The position numbers and the translations under genes are program-made. The notes below the pieces were generated by a model, which saw nothing but the letters and a program-made list of their open reading frames with translations, made no database searches and was not told where the DNA came from. 64,000 nucleotides of DNA from Bacillota bacterium (GTDB taxonomy: Bacteria > Bacillota > Bacilli > Bu12), in assembly GCA_014896485.1 (NCBI GenBank), contig JADBKH010000001.1, forward strand, positions 1-64,000, in the 5' to 3' direction. This document shows positions 15,546 through 23,088 of the stretch, piece after piece. Numbering within the stretch: position 1 is the first letter of the stretch; the number at the start of each line of letters is the position of its first letter.

Positions 15546-15942
15546 GGAGATCGCAGCCCGAATACGGGCCTGGGGCTTGCAGCTCGACGCGTTGACAGCC
15601 GGATGGCAGCACATGCTGGCCTTGCTGGCGACCGAGCAGACGGCGATGGAGCGCAACAACGAGACGCTGTGGGCCAGCACCTTGGCACAAAAGCAGCGCT
15701 TGCGGCAGCAGTTGGCCCGACAGGTGGCCGAAGCACGTTGGATGCGTGAGACGATTCCGCTGTATGCGTTGCGCTTTGAGGAAGGGCCCCGCCTGCTGGA
15801 AGAGCTGTACGAGGCCGAGCAGGTGGAGAGAAAGCTTGCTGCGCTGCGCGAGGCCCGTGCGGCGTACATGCAGGCTTCCCAAAGGCTGCGAGGTCAATCG
15901 GACCGTTATCTAAACCGCTACGGTCTCTCCCAAAGAGGCTGA
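15526..15942 (+). CDS. flgN: Export chaperone FlgN for FlgK and FlgL
   Basis: 138 residues, almost entirely helical, rich in Gln, Glu and Arg, with the family's long coiled-coil appearance. FlgN binds the C-termini of the hook-filament junction proteins FlgK and FlgL, encoded immediately downstream. The ATG at 15526 lies inside the flgM end, with a weak GGTGG upstream, so translation is probably coupled to flgM. The call comes from shape and gene order more than from motifs. Confidence 0.75.
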   Translation: MNSSDREEIAARIRAWGLQLDALTAGWQHMLALLATEQTAMERNNETLWASTLAQKQRLRQQLARQVAEARWMRETIPLYALRFEEGPRLLEELYEAEQVERKLAALREARAAYMQASQRLRGQSDRYLNRYGLSQRG

Positions 15943-15961
15943 GTGGAACGGAGGCAATACG

Positions 15962-17437
15962 ATGGGACTGTGGGGAGTCTACGCAGGGGCACAGGCGATG
16001 GACGTCTATCAGAAGCTGGTCGATGTGGCCGGCAACAACGTCGCCAATGCCGCGACGCCCGGGTACTCCGCACAGCGCGCCAACCTGGTCTCCGCTCCGC
16101 CAGTGACGATTGCTGGTGACGCCTATCCCGGGCCAGGAATGGTCTCCTCCGGTGCGGAGGTGGTTTCAGTCACCCGCCTCCGTTCGTTTGCCCTGGATGT
16201 GCAATATCGCCAGGCGACTGCGACCGGCGGTTTTTGGGATGCCCAGGCGCAAGGCCTGCAGCATGTCGAGGCGCTGTTGGGCGGACCGGCGACCGCGCCT
16301 TTCCAGCAGGCGCTCGACGGCTACTTTACCGCCTGGAACGCCGTCGCCCAGGATGCGCAGAACCTGGGGGTCCGTGCAGCAGCGCTGGGAAAGGCCCAGA
16401 CGCTGGTGATCGCAGCCAATGATCTCTCCATGCAGGTGCAGCAGTTGGTGGGAGATTTGCAGGGGCAGGCGCAGGCCGATGTGACCCAGGCCAATCAGCT
16501 GCTTTCCCAGATTGCCGGTTTGGAGAACGCCATCGCCCGGCAGCAGGCGATGGGCCAGCAGCCCAACGATCTGATGGATCGGCGCGATCTGCTCCTCGAT
16601 CAGCTGGCCCAGCTGATGCCAATCGGCGTCCAGATCACACCGTCCAGCGGGGCAGGTACGGGAGAGGGCTTTACGGTTACGGCAAAAGATGCCACCGGCA
16701 ACGAAATCTCCTTGCTGGGTCGAACAGCAGGCAGTGGGACGGTGACCGTGCAGCAAACGCTGCAACTGGATCCGACGGGCGGGACACTGCAGGCGGTCCC
16801 CGGCGACGGTGGCGATCCTGTGGTCTTGGCTTCCGGCGGAGAGATCGCCGGCTTGTTGGCGGCGGCACAAAAGGCAGGGAGTTTTCTGCAGGGGTTGGAT
16901 GCGCTGATGCAGCAGGTGGCCAGCCAGGCCAATGCGCTGCTGGCTTCGGGCTATGACCTTTACGGCGCGCAAGGCAGCACGCAGACGTTCCTCTTTGTAC
17001 TGGCCGATGCCACGGGGCAGCCGATCCAGGTGAGCGGCGCTTATCAGCCCCCAGAAGCGGGTGCGCCCCTCGCCGTCAACCCCACGCTGATCGACGATCC
17101 TGCCCGCTTGGCGGTGGCGCAAGCGCCGCCGGATGCGGGCCGTCCGAGCACCGATGGCCAGATTGCTGGCCGGATCGCTGGTGGGCAGCCTGCAGCGGAC
17201 GGTCAGTGGGCCCAGGTGGTCAACGCCCTGGCCACCGACAGCCAATCGGCCCAGCAGCAGGCGACGATCAGCGACAGCGTCGTGCAGACGTTGCAGCAGC
17301 AACGCCAGCAGTTCAGCGGGGTCGATCTCAACCAAGAAGTCGCCGCCCTGATCGCCAGCCAGAGCGCCTACCAGGCAGCGGCGCGGGTGGTCTCGGTCAA
17401 TTACCAGATGCTGCAGGATCTGCTACAGCACGTCTGA
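15962..17437 (+). CDS. flgK: Hook-filament junction protein FlgK (HAP1)
   Basis: 491 residues with the axial-protein N-terminus GLWGVYAGAQAMDVYQKLVDVA and the NNVANAATPGYS signature. The C-terminal helix is SQSAYQAAARVVSVNYQMLQDLL. It forms the first junction ring between hook and filament. An ATG behind GGAGGC fixes the start. It lies in flgM-flgN-flgK-flgL-hag order on the plus strand. Confidence 0.95.
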   Translation: MGLWGVYAGAQAMDVYQKLVDVAGNNVANAATPGYSAQRANLVSAPPVTIAGDAYPGPGMVSSGAEVVSVTRLRSFALDVQYRQATATGGFWDAQAQGLQHVEALLGGPATAPFQQALDGYFTAWNAVAQDAQNLGVRAAALGKAQTLVIAANDLSMQVQQLVGDLQGQAQADVTQANQLLSQIAGLENAIARQQAMGQQPNDLMDRRDLLLDQLAQLMPIGVQITPSSGAGTGEGFTVTAKDATGNEISLLGRTAGSGTVTVQQTLQLDPTGGTLQAVPGDGGDPVVLASGGEIAGLLAAAQKAGSFLQGLDALMQQVASQANALLASGYDLYGAQGSTQTFLFVLADATGQPIQVSGAYQPPEAGAPLAVNPTLIDDPARLAVAQAPPDAGRPSTDGQIAGRIAGGQPAADGQWAQVVNALATDSQSAQQQATISDSVVQTLQQQRQQFSGVDLNQEVAALIASQSAYQAAARVVSVNYQMLQDLLQHV

Positions 17438-17468
17438 AGATAAGAGATAAGGGAAGGGAGGGGCAACG

Positions 17469-18392
17469 ATGATGGCAAACCGGGTGACCTTGCCCATGTT
17501 ACAGCAGCAGCTCCTTGCCGGGCTCTCTGCCCTGCAGTCGCAGTTGCAGCAGACCCAGTCGCAGATGACCACCGGCTACCGGATCTCCTTCCCTTCCCAA
17601 GACCCGGGCTCCTCCCAGCTGATCCTGCAGTACAACGGCGCCATCGCCCAGATGCAGGGCTGGCAGCAGAACGCCCAAACGGCAGTCTCGACGCTGCAGG
17701 CAACCGACGGCTCCGTAGGGGAGCTGCAGCAGGTCTTGCAGCGGGCGCGGACGCTGGCCATTCAAGGAGAAAATGGGGCCATGACCGCAACCGACCAGGC
17801 GGCTTTGGCCAACGAGATGAGGCAGCTCTACCAGCAGGCGGTGACCATCGCCAACACCACGTTCGGCGATCAGTACCTGTTCGGCGGAACTTCCTTTTTT
17901 GGGGCAGGGGAGCGCGGCCCGGCACAGCCTTCCGCAGGCGATCTCTCCCCTGTGGTCTGGTCCGGCAATGGGAAGGAGGTGATGCTGGCGACAGGCAGCA
18001 GCACGCAGTTGGCATCCACCGCCAACGGTCAGGATGTATTCGACGTGACGGGGACGAGCTCCAAGCTGCTCGATGCGCTGTACAGCGCCTATCAGGCGCT
18101 GGAAAACGGCGATGCCACGGCGCTGGGGGACGCGACCGCACAGCTGGATCAGGAGGCGGCGCACCTTTCTGCTGCACGGGCGCGGATCGGTGCCCAGCAG
18201 AACCAAGCCCAGGCCACATCGGACATGCTTGCTGCCGCAGTTGCCACCTACACCGATCGCTTGCACCAGCTGGCCGACACCGATATGGCGCAAGCCATTA
18301 CCACCTTAAACCTCAACCAGACGGTCTACCAGGCGGCCCTGGCGACAGGTGCCAGGATGATGCTGCCCAGCTTGGCCGATTACTTGGCCTGA
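17469..18392 (+). CDS. flgL: Hook-filament junction protein FlgL (HAP3)
   Basis: 307 residues (306 if the second ATG is used). The N-terminus resembles flagellin (LQSQLQQTQSQMTTGYRISFPSQDPG) and the C-terminus carries the axial coiled coil (ITTLNLNQTVYQAALATGARMM). It is the second junction ring, on which flagellin polymerises under the FliD cap. GGGAGGGG lies upstream of the start. It precedes hag by 66 bases. Confidence 0.93.
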   Translation: MMANRVTLPMLQQQLLAGLSALQSQLQQTQSQMTTGYRISFPSQDPGSSQLILQYNGAIAQMQGWQQNAQTAVSTLQATDGSVGELQQVLQRARTLAIQGENGAMTATDQAALANEMRQLYQQAVTIANTTFGDQYLFGGTSFFGAGERGPAQPSAGDLSPVVWSGNGKEVMLATGSSTQLASTANGQDVFDVTGTSSKLLDALYSAYQALENGDATALGDATAQLDQEAAHLSAARARIGAQQNQAQATSDMLAAAVATYTDRLHQLADTDMAQAITTLNLNQTVYQAALATGARMMLPSLADYLA

Positions 18393-18412
18393 CGGTGTTT
18401 TCCAAGCAGGGA

Positions 18413-18458
18413 GGCTTCGGAAGGTCAGCCACTTTGATACAAGGAAGGAGTAAGGACG
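18413..18458 (+). promoter_or_regulatory. hag leader with CsrA-type binding sites
   Basis: GGCT (18413-18416) and AGCC (18427-18430) can pair to show a GGA (18419-18421) in the loop. ATACAAGGAAGG (18437-18448) matches 10 of 12 positions of the CsrA consensus RUACARGGAUGU and overlaps the ribosome site GGAAGGAG. Two GGA sites, one over the ribosome site, are the arrangement by which CsrA represses hag in B. subtilis. Confidence 0.5.
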
Positions 18459-19721
18459 ATGGCTTTCTCGGTGGTCTACAACCCACAGGCGAGCAACACG
18501 CTGCGCAACCTCAACATCACCAGCCAGAAGATGAACAACCTGAGCGCCCAGCTCTCTTCGGGCCTGCGCATCAACAAGGCAGCCGACGACGCCGCAGGTC
18601 TGGCGATCAGCCAGAAGATGCTCGCCCAGATCAACGGACTCAATCAGGCGACCCAAAACGCCCAGGACGCCATCTCGCTGATTCAGACCGCAGAAGGTGC
18701 CTTGGGCCAGCAGCAGGATATTTTGCAGCGCATGCGTACGCTGGCGGTCCAGGCAGCCAACGACACCGCAACTACCAGTGATCGTGCGCAGATCCAAAAA
18801 GAGATGGATCAGCTTGCCCAAGAGCTGACCCAGATTTCCAACACCACCCAGTTTAACACCCAAAAGCTGCTGACGGGCCAGTATTCTGCCACGGGACTCA
18901 CCTTCCAGGTCGGTGCCAATGCCGGAGAGAACATGCAGGTGACCCTCGCTGCAGCAGATGCCAAGTCTCTGGGTGTTACGAGAGATATGGTTGACACTGC
19001 ATCCGCAGGGACAACAAGCTCTGACGGAACAGTATTTACTGGGTCGACGGCTGTGGTCAGCAACTTGACAGTTTCTTCGAGTGATGGGTATGCGCTGACT
19101 GCTGGTACTGGCGCATATCAAGTGGTTTATAGCGCTACTGCCTCTGGCACTGGCCCATACACACTCAGTGGTCAAGCCCTTCAGTTACAGGATGGTTCCG
19201 GTAACAACATTGGTAATGCTGTAGACGTCAGCGCTGGAGCAGGTGACTATGTCGTAGGGGATGCAGCGACCGGTCAAGCTATCCACCTGCACTTTTCGGG
19301 CGAACCCGCTGCATCTGCTGCAGGAAGTGGGAACGTCACTACTACTGTGAATACTAGTGCTTCCTCACCTTCGGCTTCTGGGAGTGCTGCTAACGGTTGG
19401 AAAGCTACAGTTTCAGGCGGCATTTCTATTATGACCCAATCGAGTGCGGATGCCGCCGTTACGACCATTCAGAATGCGATTGACACCATCTCCGGGTATC
19501 GGGACAACCTGGGTGCGGTACAGAACCGCCTGAATTACATCATCAACAACCTGACCAACTCGTCCCAGAACCTCTCCGATGCCAAGTCGCAGATCACCGA
19601 TACCGACATGGCAGCGACGATGTCCCAGTTCCAGCAGAACCTGGTGCTGCAGCAGGCTGGCATCTCCGTGTTGGCTCAGGCCAACCAGTTGCCCGGTCTG
19701 ATCATGAAGTTGTTGCCTTAA
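18459..19721 (+). CDS. hag: Flagellin
   Basis: 420 residues, the filament subunit. The conserved D0/D1 arms are clear: N-terminal LSSGLRINKAADDAAGLAIS and C-terminal SQITDTDMAATMSQFQQNLV with the hydrophobic end. Between about residues 180 and 325 lies a Ser/Thr/Gly/Ala-rich central domain, the surface-exposed variable part. Its DNA (about 18970-19430) has visibly more A/T-ending codons than the arms, as if exchanged or evolving separately. The start is the ATG after GGAAGGAG. Translation is probably repressed by CsrA through the leader. Confidence 0.96.
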   Translation: MAFSVVYNPQASNTLRNLNITSQKMNNLSAQLSSGLRINKAADDAAGLAISQKMLAQINGLNQATQNAQDAISLIQTAEGALGQQQDILQRMRTLAVQAANDTATTSDRAQIQKEMDQLAQELTQISNTTQFNTQKLLTGQYSATGLTFQVGANAGENMQVTLAAADAKSLGVTRDMVDTASAGTTSSDGTVFTGSTAVVSNLTVSSSDGYALTAGTGAYQVVYSATASGTGPYTLSGQALQLQDGSGNNIGNAVDVSAGAGDYVVGDAATGQAIHLHFSGEPAASAAGSGNVTTTVNTSASSPSASGSAANGWKATVSGGISIMTQSSADAAVTTIQNAIDTISGYRDNLGAVQNRLNYIINNLTNSSQNLSDAKSQITDTDMAATMSQFQQNLVLQQAGISVLAQANQLPGLIMKLLP

Positions 19722-19731
19722 GGGAAACGAC

Positions 19732-19871
19732 AGGGCCCCACGGAGGGGGCCTACAGCATGCCTGAAGGCGTGTCGAATGCCCAGGGAAGGGACGGGCGGC
19801 GTCCTACGATCGCTTGCGAAATGTGGCAGTGCAGGAACCACGGAGGACTGCAGCGACACGGAGGTCGCAAG
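19732..19871 (+). ncRNA. Foldable RNA with three ACGGAGG motifs between hag and fliD
   Basis: This 230-base gap contains no gene. A stem (19732-19739 with 19745-19752, seven of eight pairs) shows ACGGA in its five-base loop. A second structure is closed by CTTGCGA (19813-19819) and TCGCAAG (19865-19871), with an inner GCAGT/ACTGC pairing. ACGGAGG occurs at 19740-19746, 19840-19846 and 19858-19864. GGA in hairpin loops is the CsrA target form, so it may be a CsrA sponge or a regulator of fliD. Both ideas are inference. Confidence 0.35.
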
Positions 19872-19891
19872 GCTCTGATTCTTCTGTTTTT

Positions 19892-19917
19892 CCCAGGCCC
19901 GGATTTCCGGCCCTGGG
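19892..19917 (+). terminator. Strong hairpin between hag and fliD, possible terminator
   Basis: An 11-base stem with one mismatch (19892-19902 with 19907-19917) and an ATTT loop. A T-rich stretch ending in TTTTT lies some 10 bases later, so it is not a textbook terminator. It could partly end the abundant hag transcript or protect its 3' end. Confidence 0.4.
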
Positions 19918-19953
19918 GTACATATCCTTTTTGCGTAAGGAGAAGGTGGCAGG

Positions 19954-21411
19954 ATGGCGCTGGGACTGATCTCGTTTGGGGGCATTGGATCAGGGTTGCC
20001 GGTCAACCAGATGATCGACGCGCTGGTGCAGGCCAAGCAGGCACAGCAGCAGCCGCTGCAGACCCGTCAGACCCAGTTGACCCAGGTACAGGCGGCCTGG
20101 CTCACCCTCGCCTCGCCCTTCTCGGCGCTGCAGGCCGCGGTGCAGGGGCTGAGCGATCCGGCAAACTGGCAGGCGCAAAAGATCTCCTCTGGCGATGCTT
20201 CTGTGGTGACGGCTGCATTGGCACCAGAAGGCCCGGCTCCTGTTGCCGGTACCTACACGGTGGCGGTCTCCCAGCTGGCCCAGGCGGCTTCGGTCACCTA
20301 TCGCTTTTCAGGAGAGACGCTCGGCTTTGACGGCACGTTCCAGGTGGGCAATGACGGGACACAGCCGTTGACGGTCCAGTCGTCGGAAACGGTCGAAGCG
20401 CTGGCCGATGCGATCAATGCCAGCCACCCGGGGATCTCTGCCGCCGTCATCCATGGCAGCGACGGTACCTATCTGGTGCTGACCAACGACCAGACAGGTG
20501 CCAGTGCAGGGCCAGTCGATGCCTCCGGCAACCTGATGATCACGTGGAGCAGTCCGGTCGGCGATACGGTGCCTACCCCCTTTCTCCGCACCGCAGGCCA
20601 GGATGCCCAGGCATTGATCAACGGTATTGCTGTCACCAGTGCGACCAATACGTTTTCCAATGTCCTCCAGGGAGTCTCCTTTACCGCCCAAAGCACCGGT
20701 ACGACGACCCTGACAGTCACCAGCGATCTCTCTAAACCCGAAGCGGCCCTCAACAGCTTCATCCAAGCGTATAACGCACTGGTGCAGGCGGTAGACAAAC
20801 AGGCCTCCTACGATGCGAGCACCCAGACTGCAGGGCCCCTCTTCGGGGATACGGTGCTGCAAGGGATCTTGGATCGCTTGTCTGCGACCATCTTGGGATC
20901 AGGAACCAGTGGCACAGGGATCACCTCGTTGGCCCAGCTGGGCATCGTCTTTAATCGTGACGGAACGCTCGGCTGGGATACGACGTCTGGGAACAGCGCC
21001 AATGCGGGCCAGGTTGGCTTAGATGGTAAGGCGATCTTTGAAAGCGCCTGGGCGGCAGATCCTCAGGCCGTGCAGTCGTTTTTCGGAGTGCAGTCGATCG
21101 GCGGCTTGAGTCCAACGGCAGGATTCAGCGGCAGCCTCTATGCCTTGCTGGACAGCGTCACCCGCCCCATGGGGACCTTGGCACAGGTCGGGCAGGGCTT
21201 GGATGCCTCGCTGAAGATGGTCAACGACCAACTGGCCACGTTTCAGGATCAGCTCAATGCTTACAAGCAACGCATTACCGCCCAGTTGAATGCGATGGAT
21301 CTGGCCGTCGCCCGCTACCAGCAGATGGGAAGTTTGCTGGTGGCCCAATTCCCGCAGATCTTTGGAAAGAGCAGTTCCTCGGGCGGAAGTTTCTCTTCTG
21401 CTTCCGCCTAA
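19954..21411 (+). CDS. fliD: Filament cap protein FliD (HAP2)
   Basis: 485 residues. The N-terminus GIGSGLPVNQMIDALVQAKQ and the C-terminal coiled-coil part (LDASLKMVNDQLATFQDQL...YKQRITAQLNAMDLAVARYQQM) match FliD, which forms the cap that folds incoming flagellin. AAGGAGAAGG lies upstream of the ATG. It follows the structured hag-fliD gap and precedes the flagellin chaperone gene fliS, the usual pairing. Confidence 0.94.
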   Translation: MALGLISFGGIGSGLPVNQMIDALVQAKQAQQQPLQTRQTQLTQVQAAWLTLASPFSALQAAVQGLSDPANWQAQKISSGDASVVTAALAPEGPAPVAGTYTVAVSQLAQAASVTYRFSGETLGFDGTFQVGNDGTQPLTVQSSETVEALADAINASHPGISAAVIHGSDGTYLVLTNDQTGASAGPVDASGNLMITWSSPVGDTVPTPFLRTAGQDAQALINGIAVTSATNTFSNVLQGVSFTAQSTGTTTLTVTSDLSKPEAALNSFIQAYNALVQAVDKQASYDASTQTAGPLFGDTVLQGILDRLSATILGSGTSGTGITSLAQLGIVFNRDGTLGWDTTSGNSANAGQVGLDGKAIFESAWAADPQAVQSFFGVQSIGGLSPTAGFSGSLYALLDSVTRPMGTLAQVGQGLDASLKMVNDQLATFQDQLNAYKQRITAQLNAMDLAVARYQQMGSLLVAQFPQIFGKSSSSGGSFSSASA

Positions 21412-21469
21412 AAGGAAACAGGGCCGGTACCAGGACGGAAATGGGCATGTAGAGGGGGCAGAGAAGGGA

Positions 21470-21835
21470 ATGCCAGATGCGGCTACTTTGTACAAACAGG
21501 CAGCGCTGTCGACCCTGACAGGTCCGGCGCTGGTTGCCAAGCTGTTTGAAGGGCTGGGGATCTTTGTCCGTCAGGCGCAGCAAGCGGGCCAAAATGGCGA
21601 TTGGGAGGAAGCCCATCGGCAGCTGTTGCGGGGAGAAGATATCCTTGCAGTGCTGCGCGGCACGCTCGATTTCCGCTATGAGGAGGTGGCGAGCGGGCTG
21701 GATGCGCTCTACGCCTTCTATTACCACCGGCTGGTCGAGGCAGATCTCCACCACGACGAGGGACTACTGCCAGAAATTCAGCAGTTTGCAGAGGAATGGT
21801 TTGAAACTTGGCAAAAAGTGGCGCATTCCACGTGA
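21470..21835 (+). CDS. fliS: Flagellin export chaperone FliS
   Basis: 121 residues, all helical. The start region ATLYKQAALSTLTGPALVAKLFEGL matches the FliS pattern YxxxxxxTASPxxLxxxLYxG in degenerate form, and LYAFYYHRLVEADL matches the later helix. FliS binds the flagellin C-terminus before export. The ATG at 21470 follows GAGAAGGG. It comes directly after fliD. No FliT is seen. Confidence 0.88.
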   Translation: MPDAATLYKQAALSTLTGPALVAKLFEGLGIFVRQAQQAGQNGDWEEAHRQLLRGEDILAVLRGTLDFRYEEVASGLDALYAFYYHRLVEADLHHDEGLLPEIQQFAEEWFETWQKVAHST

Positions 21836-21954
21836 TGTTCTGCTAAAAACAAACGTCAAATGGTGTAGAAAGAGGTCGCAAAAAGTCGAGGAAGCGCGTA
21901 CACTCCTTCGTAGGAACGGTGCGTTACGACACCGGGGTGCGGGGGAGTCTTGGA

Positions 21955-22329
21955 ATGGCAAGTTGGTGGATGCTGCAGGCTGCTTACCTGGCTGCAGGTG
22001 CACGTCAACAGGTGTTGGCCAACAATATCGCCAATGCCGAAGTGCCGGGTTACCAACGGCAAGATCTGCGCTTTGATCCGCAAAGCTTGAGCCAGTCTTC
22101 TTTTGCTGCGCAACTCGATCGCTTTGCCGGTTCGGCGCCTGCAGGCGTTCCCCTCTCTGTGGCGACGTTGGAACAGGAGCACCTCCTTCAGCGGAATGCT
22201 GGAGGAGGTGTCGATCTTTCTTTCGAATTGCAGCAGATCGTACAGAATGGTTTGCGCTACCAGACATTGGCCAGCCTGGTGGCACAACGCTACCAGGAAG
22301 TGGCGGCCGTCTTGGGCGCGGCACGCTGA
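21955..22329 (+). CDS. flgB: Flagellar basal-body rod protein FlgB
   Basis: 124 residues from ATG 21955 (GGGGGAG eight bases upstream). The rod signature is ARQQVLANNIANAEVPGYQRQ, and the C-terminal helix ends QRYQEVAAVLGAAR. It is a proximal rod subunit. The 119-base gap before it is A/T-richer than its surroundings and probably carries the fla operon promoter, but I found no convincing -35/-10 pair. In B. subtilis flgB opens the fla/che operon, as it seems to here. Confidence 0.93.
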   Translation: MASWWMLQAAYLAAGARQQVLANNIANAEVPGYQRQDLRFDPQSLSQSSFAAQLDRFAGSAPAGVPLSVATLEQEHLLQRNAGGGVDLSFELQQIVQNGLRYQTLASLVAQRYQEVAAVLGAAR

Positions 22330-22342
22330 GGGGGAAAGGCCG

Positions 22343-22741
22343 ATGGATGCTTTTCAAGCGTTGCAAGTCTCCGGATCGGGCATGGCCGCAGAGCGGTTGC
22401 GGCTGGACGTCATCGCCGCCAACATCGCCAATCTGCAGAGCCGCAATCCCCAGGGCAATGGCCCTTATGCCCAGGAGCTCACCCTACTCTTTCAGGTCCC
22501 GGGCTACGGCAGCGGGGTTACCGCCCAAGTGGTCCAGGACCAGCGTCCCCAGAGTTTTCCGATGGTGTATGACCCCACCAGTCCCTATGCCAATGCGGCG
22601 GGCTATGTGACGCTCTCCAACGTCGATCTGGCGACGCAGATGACCGACGCACTGGAAGCTGCCCAGGCCTACCAAGCCAATGTGAATGCCTATGCCACCA
22701 GCCGCCAGATGGAGAGTTACGCCCTGCAAAAGATGGGCTGA
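22343..22741 (+). CDS. flgC: Flagellar basal-body rod protein FlgC
   Basis: 132 residues with the rod N-terminus ALQVSGSGMAAERLRLDVIAANIANLQSRNP and the C-terminal EAAQAYQANVNAYATSRQMESYAL. It is a proximal rod subunit, exported with FlgB. The ATG at 22343 follows GAGGGGGAAAGG and sits 13 bases after flgB. The order flgB-flgC-fliE-fliF is standard. Confidence 0.94.
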   Translation: MDAFQALQVSGSGMAAERLRLDVIAANIANLQSRNPQGNGPYAQELTLLFQVPGYGSGVTAQVVQDQRPQSFPMVYDPTSPYANAAGYVTLSNVDLATQMTDALEAAQAYQANVNAYATSRQMESYALQKMG

Positions 22742-22781
22742 GGCGCTGCGGCAGCGGATCTGAAGAGAAGGAGGAGTCGCA

Positions 22782-23066
22782 ATGCTATCCATCCAGGGCG
22801 TTTCCCCGGCGGTTGGGGCTGCCCCCCGTCTGGACGCCGGCGGGTCGGTGAGCCTGGGGAGCTCGTTTGCGCAGATCTTAGACAAGCTGCAAGGCCTGCA
22901 GCAGCAAGCCGATACGGTGGCCAACCAGTGGGCAGCCGGTGCCCCTGTCTCCCTCGATCAGGTCTTGCTGAACAGCCAGCAGGCTTCCTTGGCCCTCTCT
23001 GCGGCAGCGGCGATCGAAAACCGTGCCTTGTCGGCCTATCAGCAGATGATGCAGATGCAGATCTAG
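22782..23066 (+). CDS. fliE: Hook-basal body protein FliE
   Basis: 94 residues. The family C-terminus is clear (LLNSQQASLALSAAAAIENRALSAYQQMMQMQI). FliE links the MS ring to the rod and is the first protein exported. GAGAAGGAGGAG stands before the ATG. It lies between flgC and fliF as usual. Confidence 0.93.
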   Translation: MLSIQGVSPAVGAAPRLDAGGSVSLGSSFAQILDKLQGLQQQADTVANQWAAGAPVSLDQVLLNSQQASLALSAAAAIENRALSAYQQMMQMQI

Positions 23067-23088
23067 CAGGATTCTGGAGCGACGGCAG

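Noticed and set aside
16166-17335. 389-residue open frame antisense to flgK
   Set aside because: Same codon-bias shadow effect; composition is unlike a protein and flgK is certain.
19753-19953. Cyclic di-GMP riboswitch between hag and fliD
   Set aside because: The region is structured, but the conserved core and tetraloop receptor of class I and the pseudoknot pattern of class II are not found.
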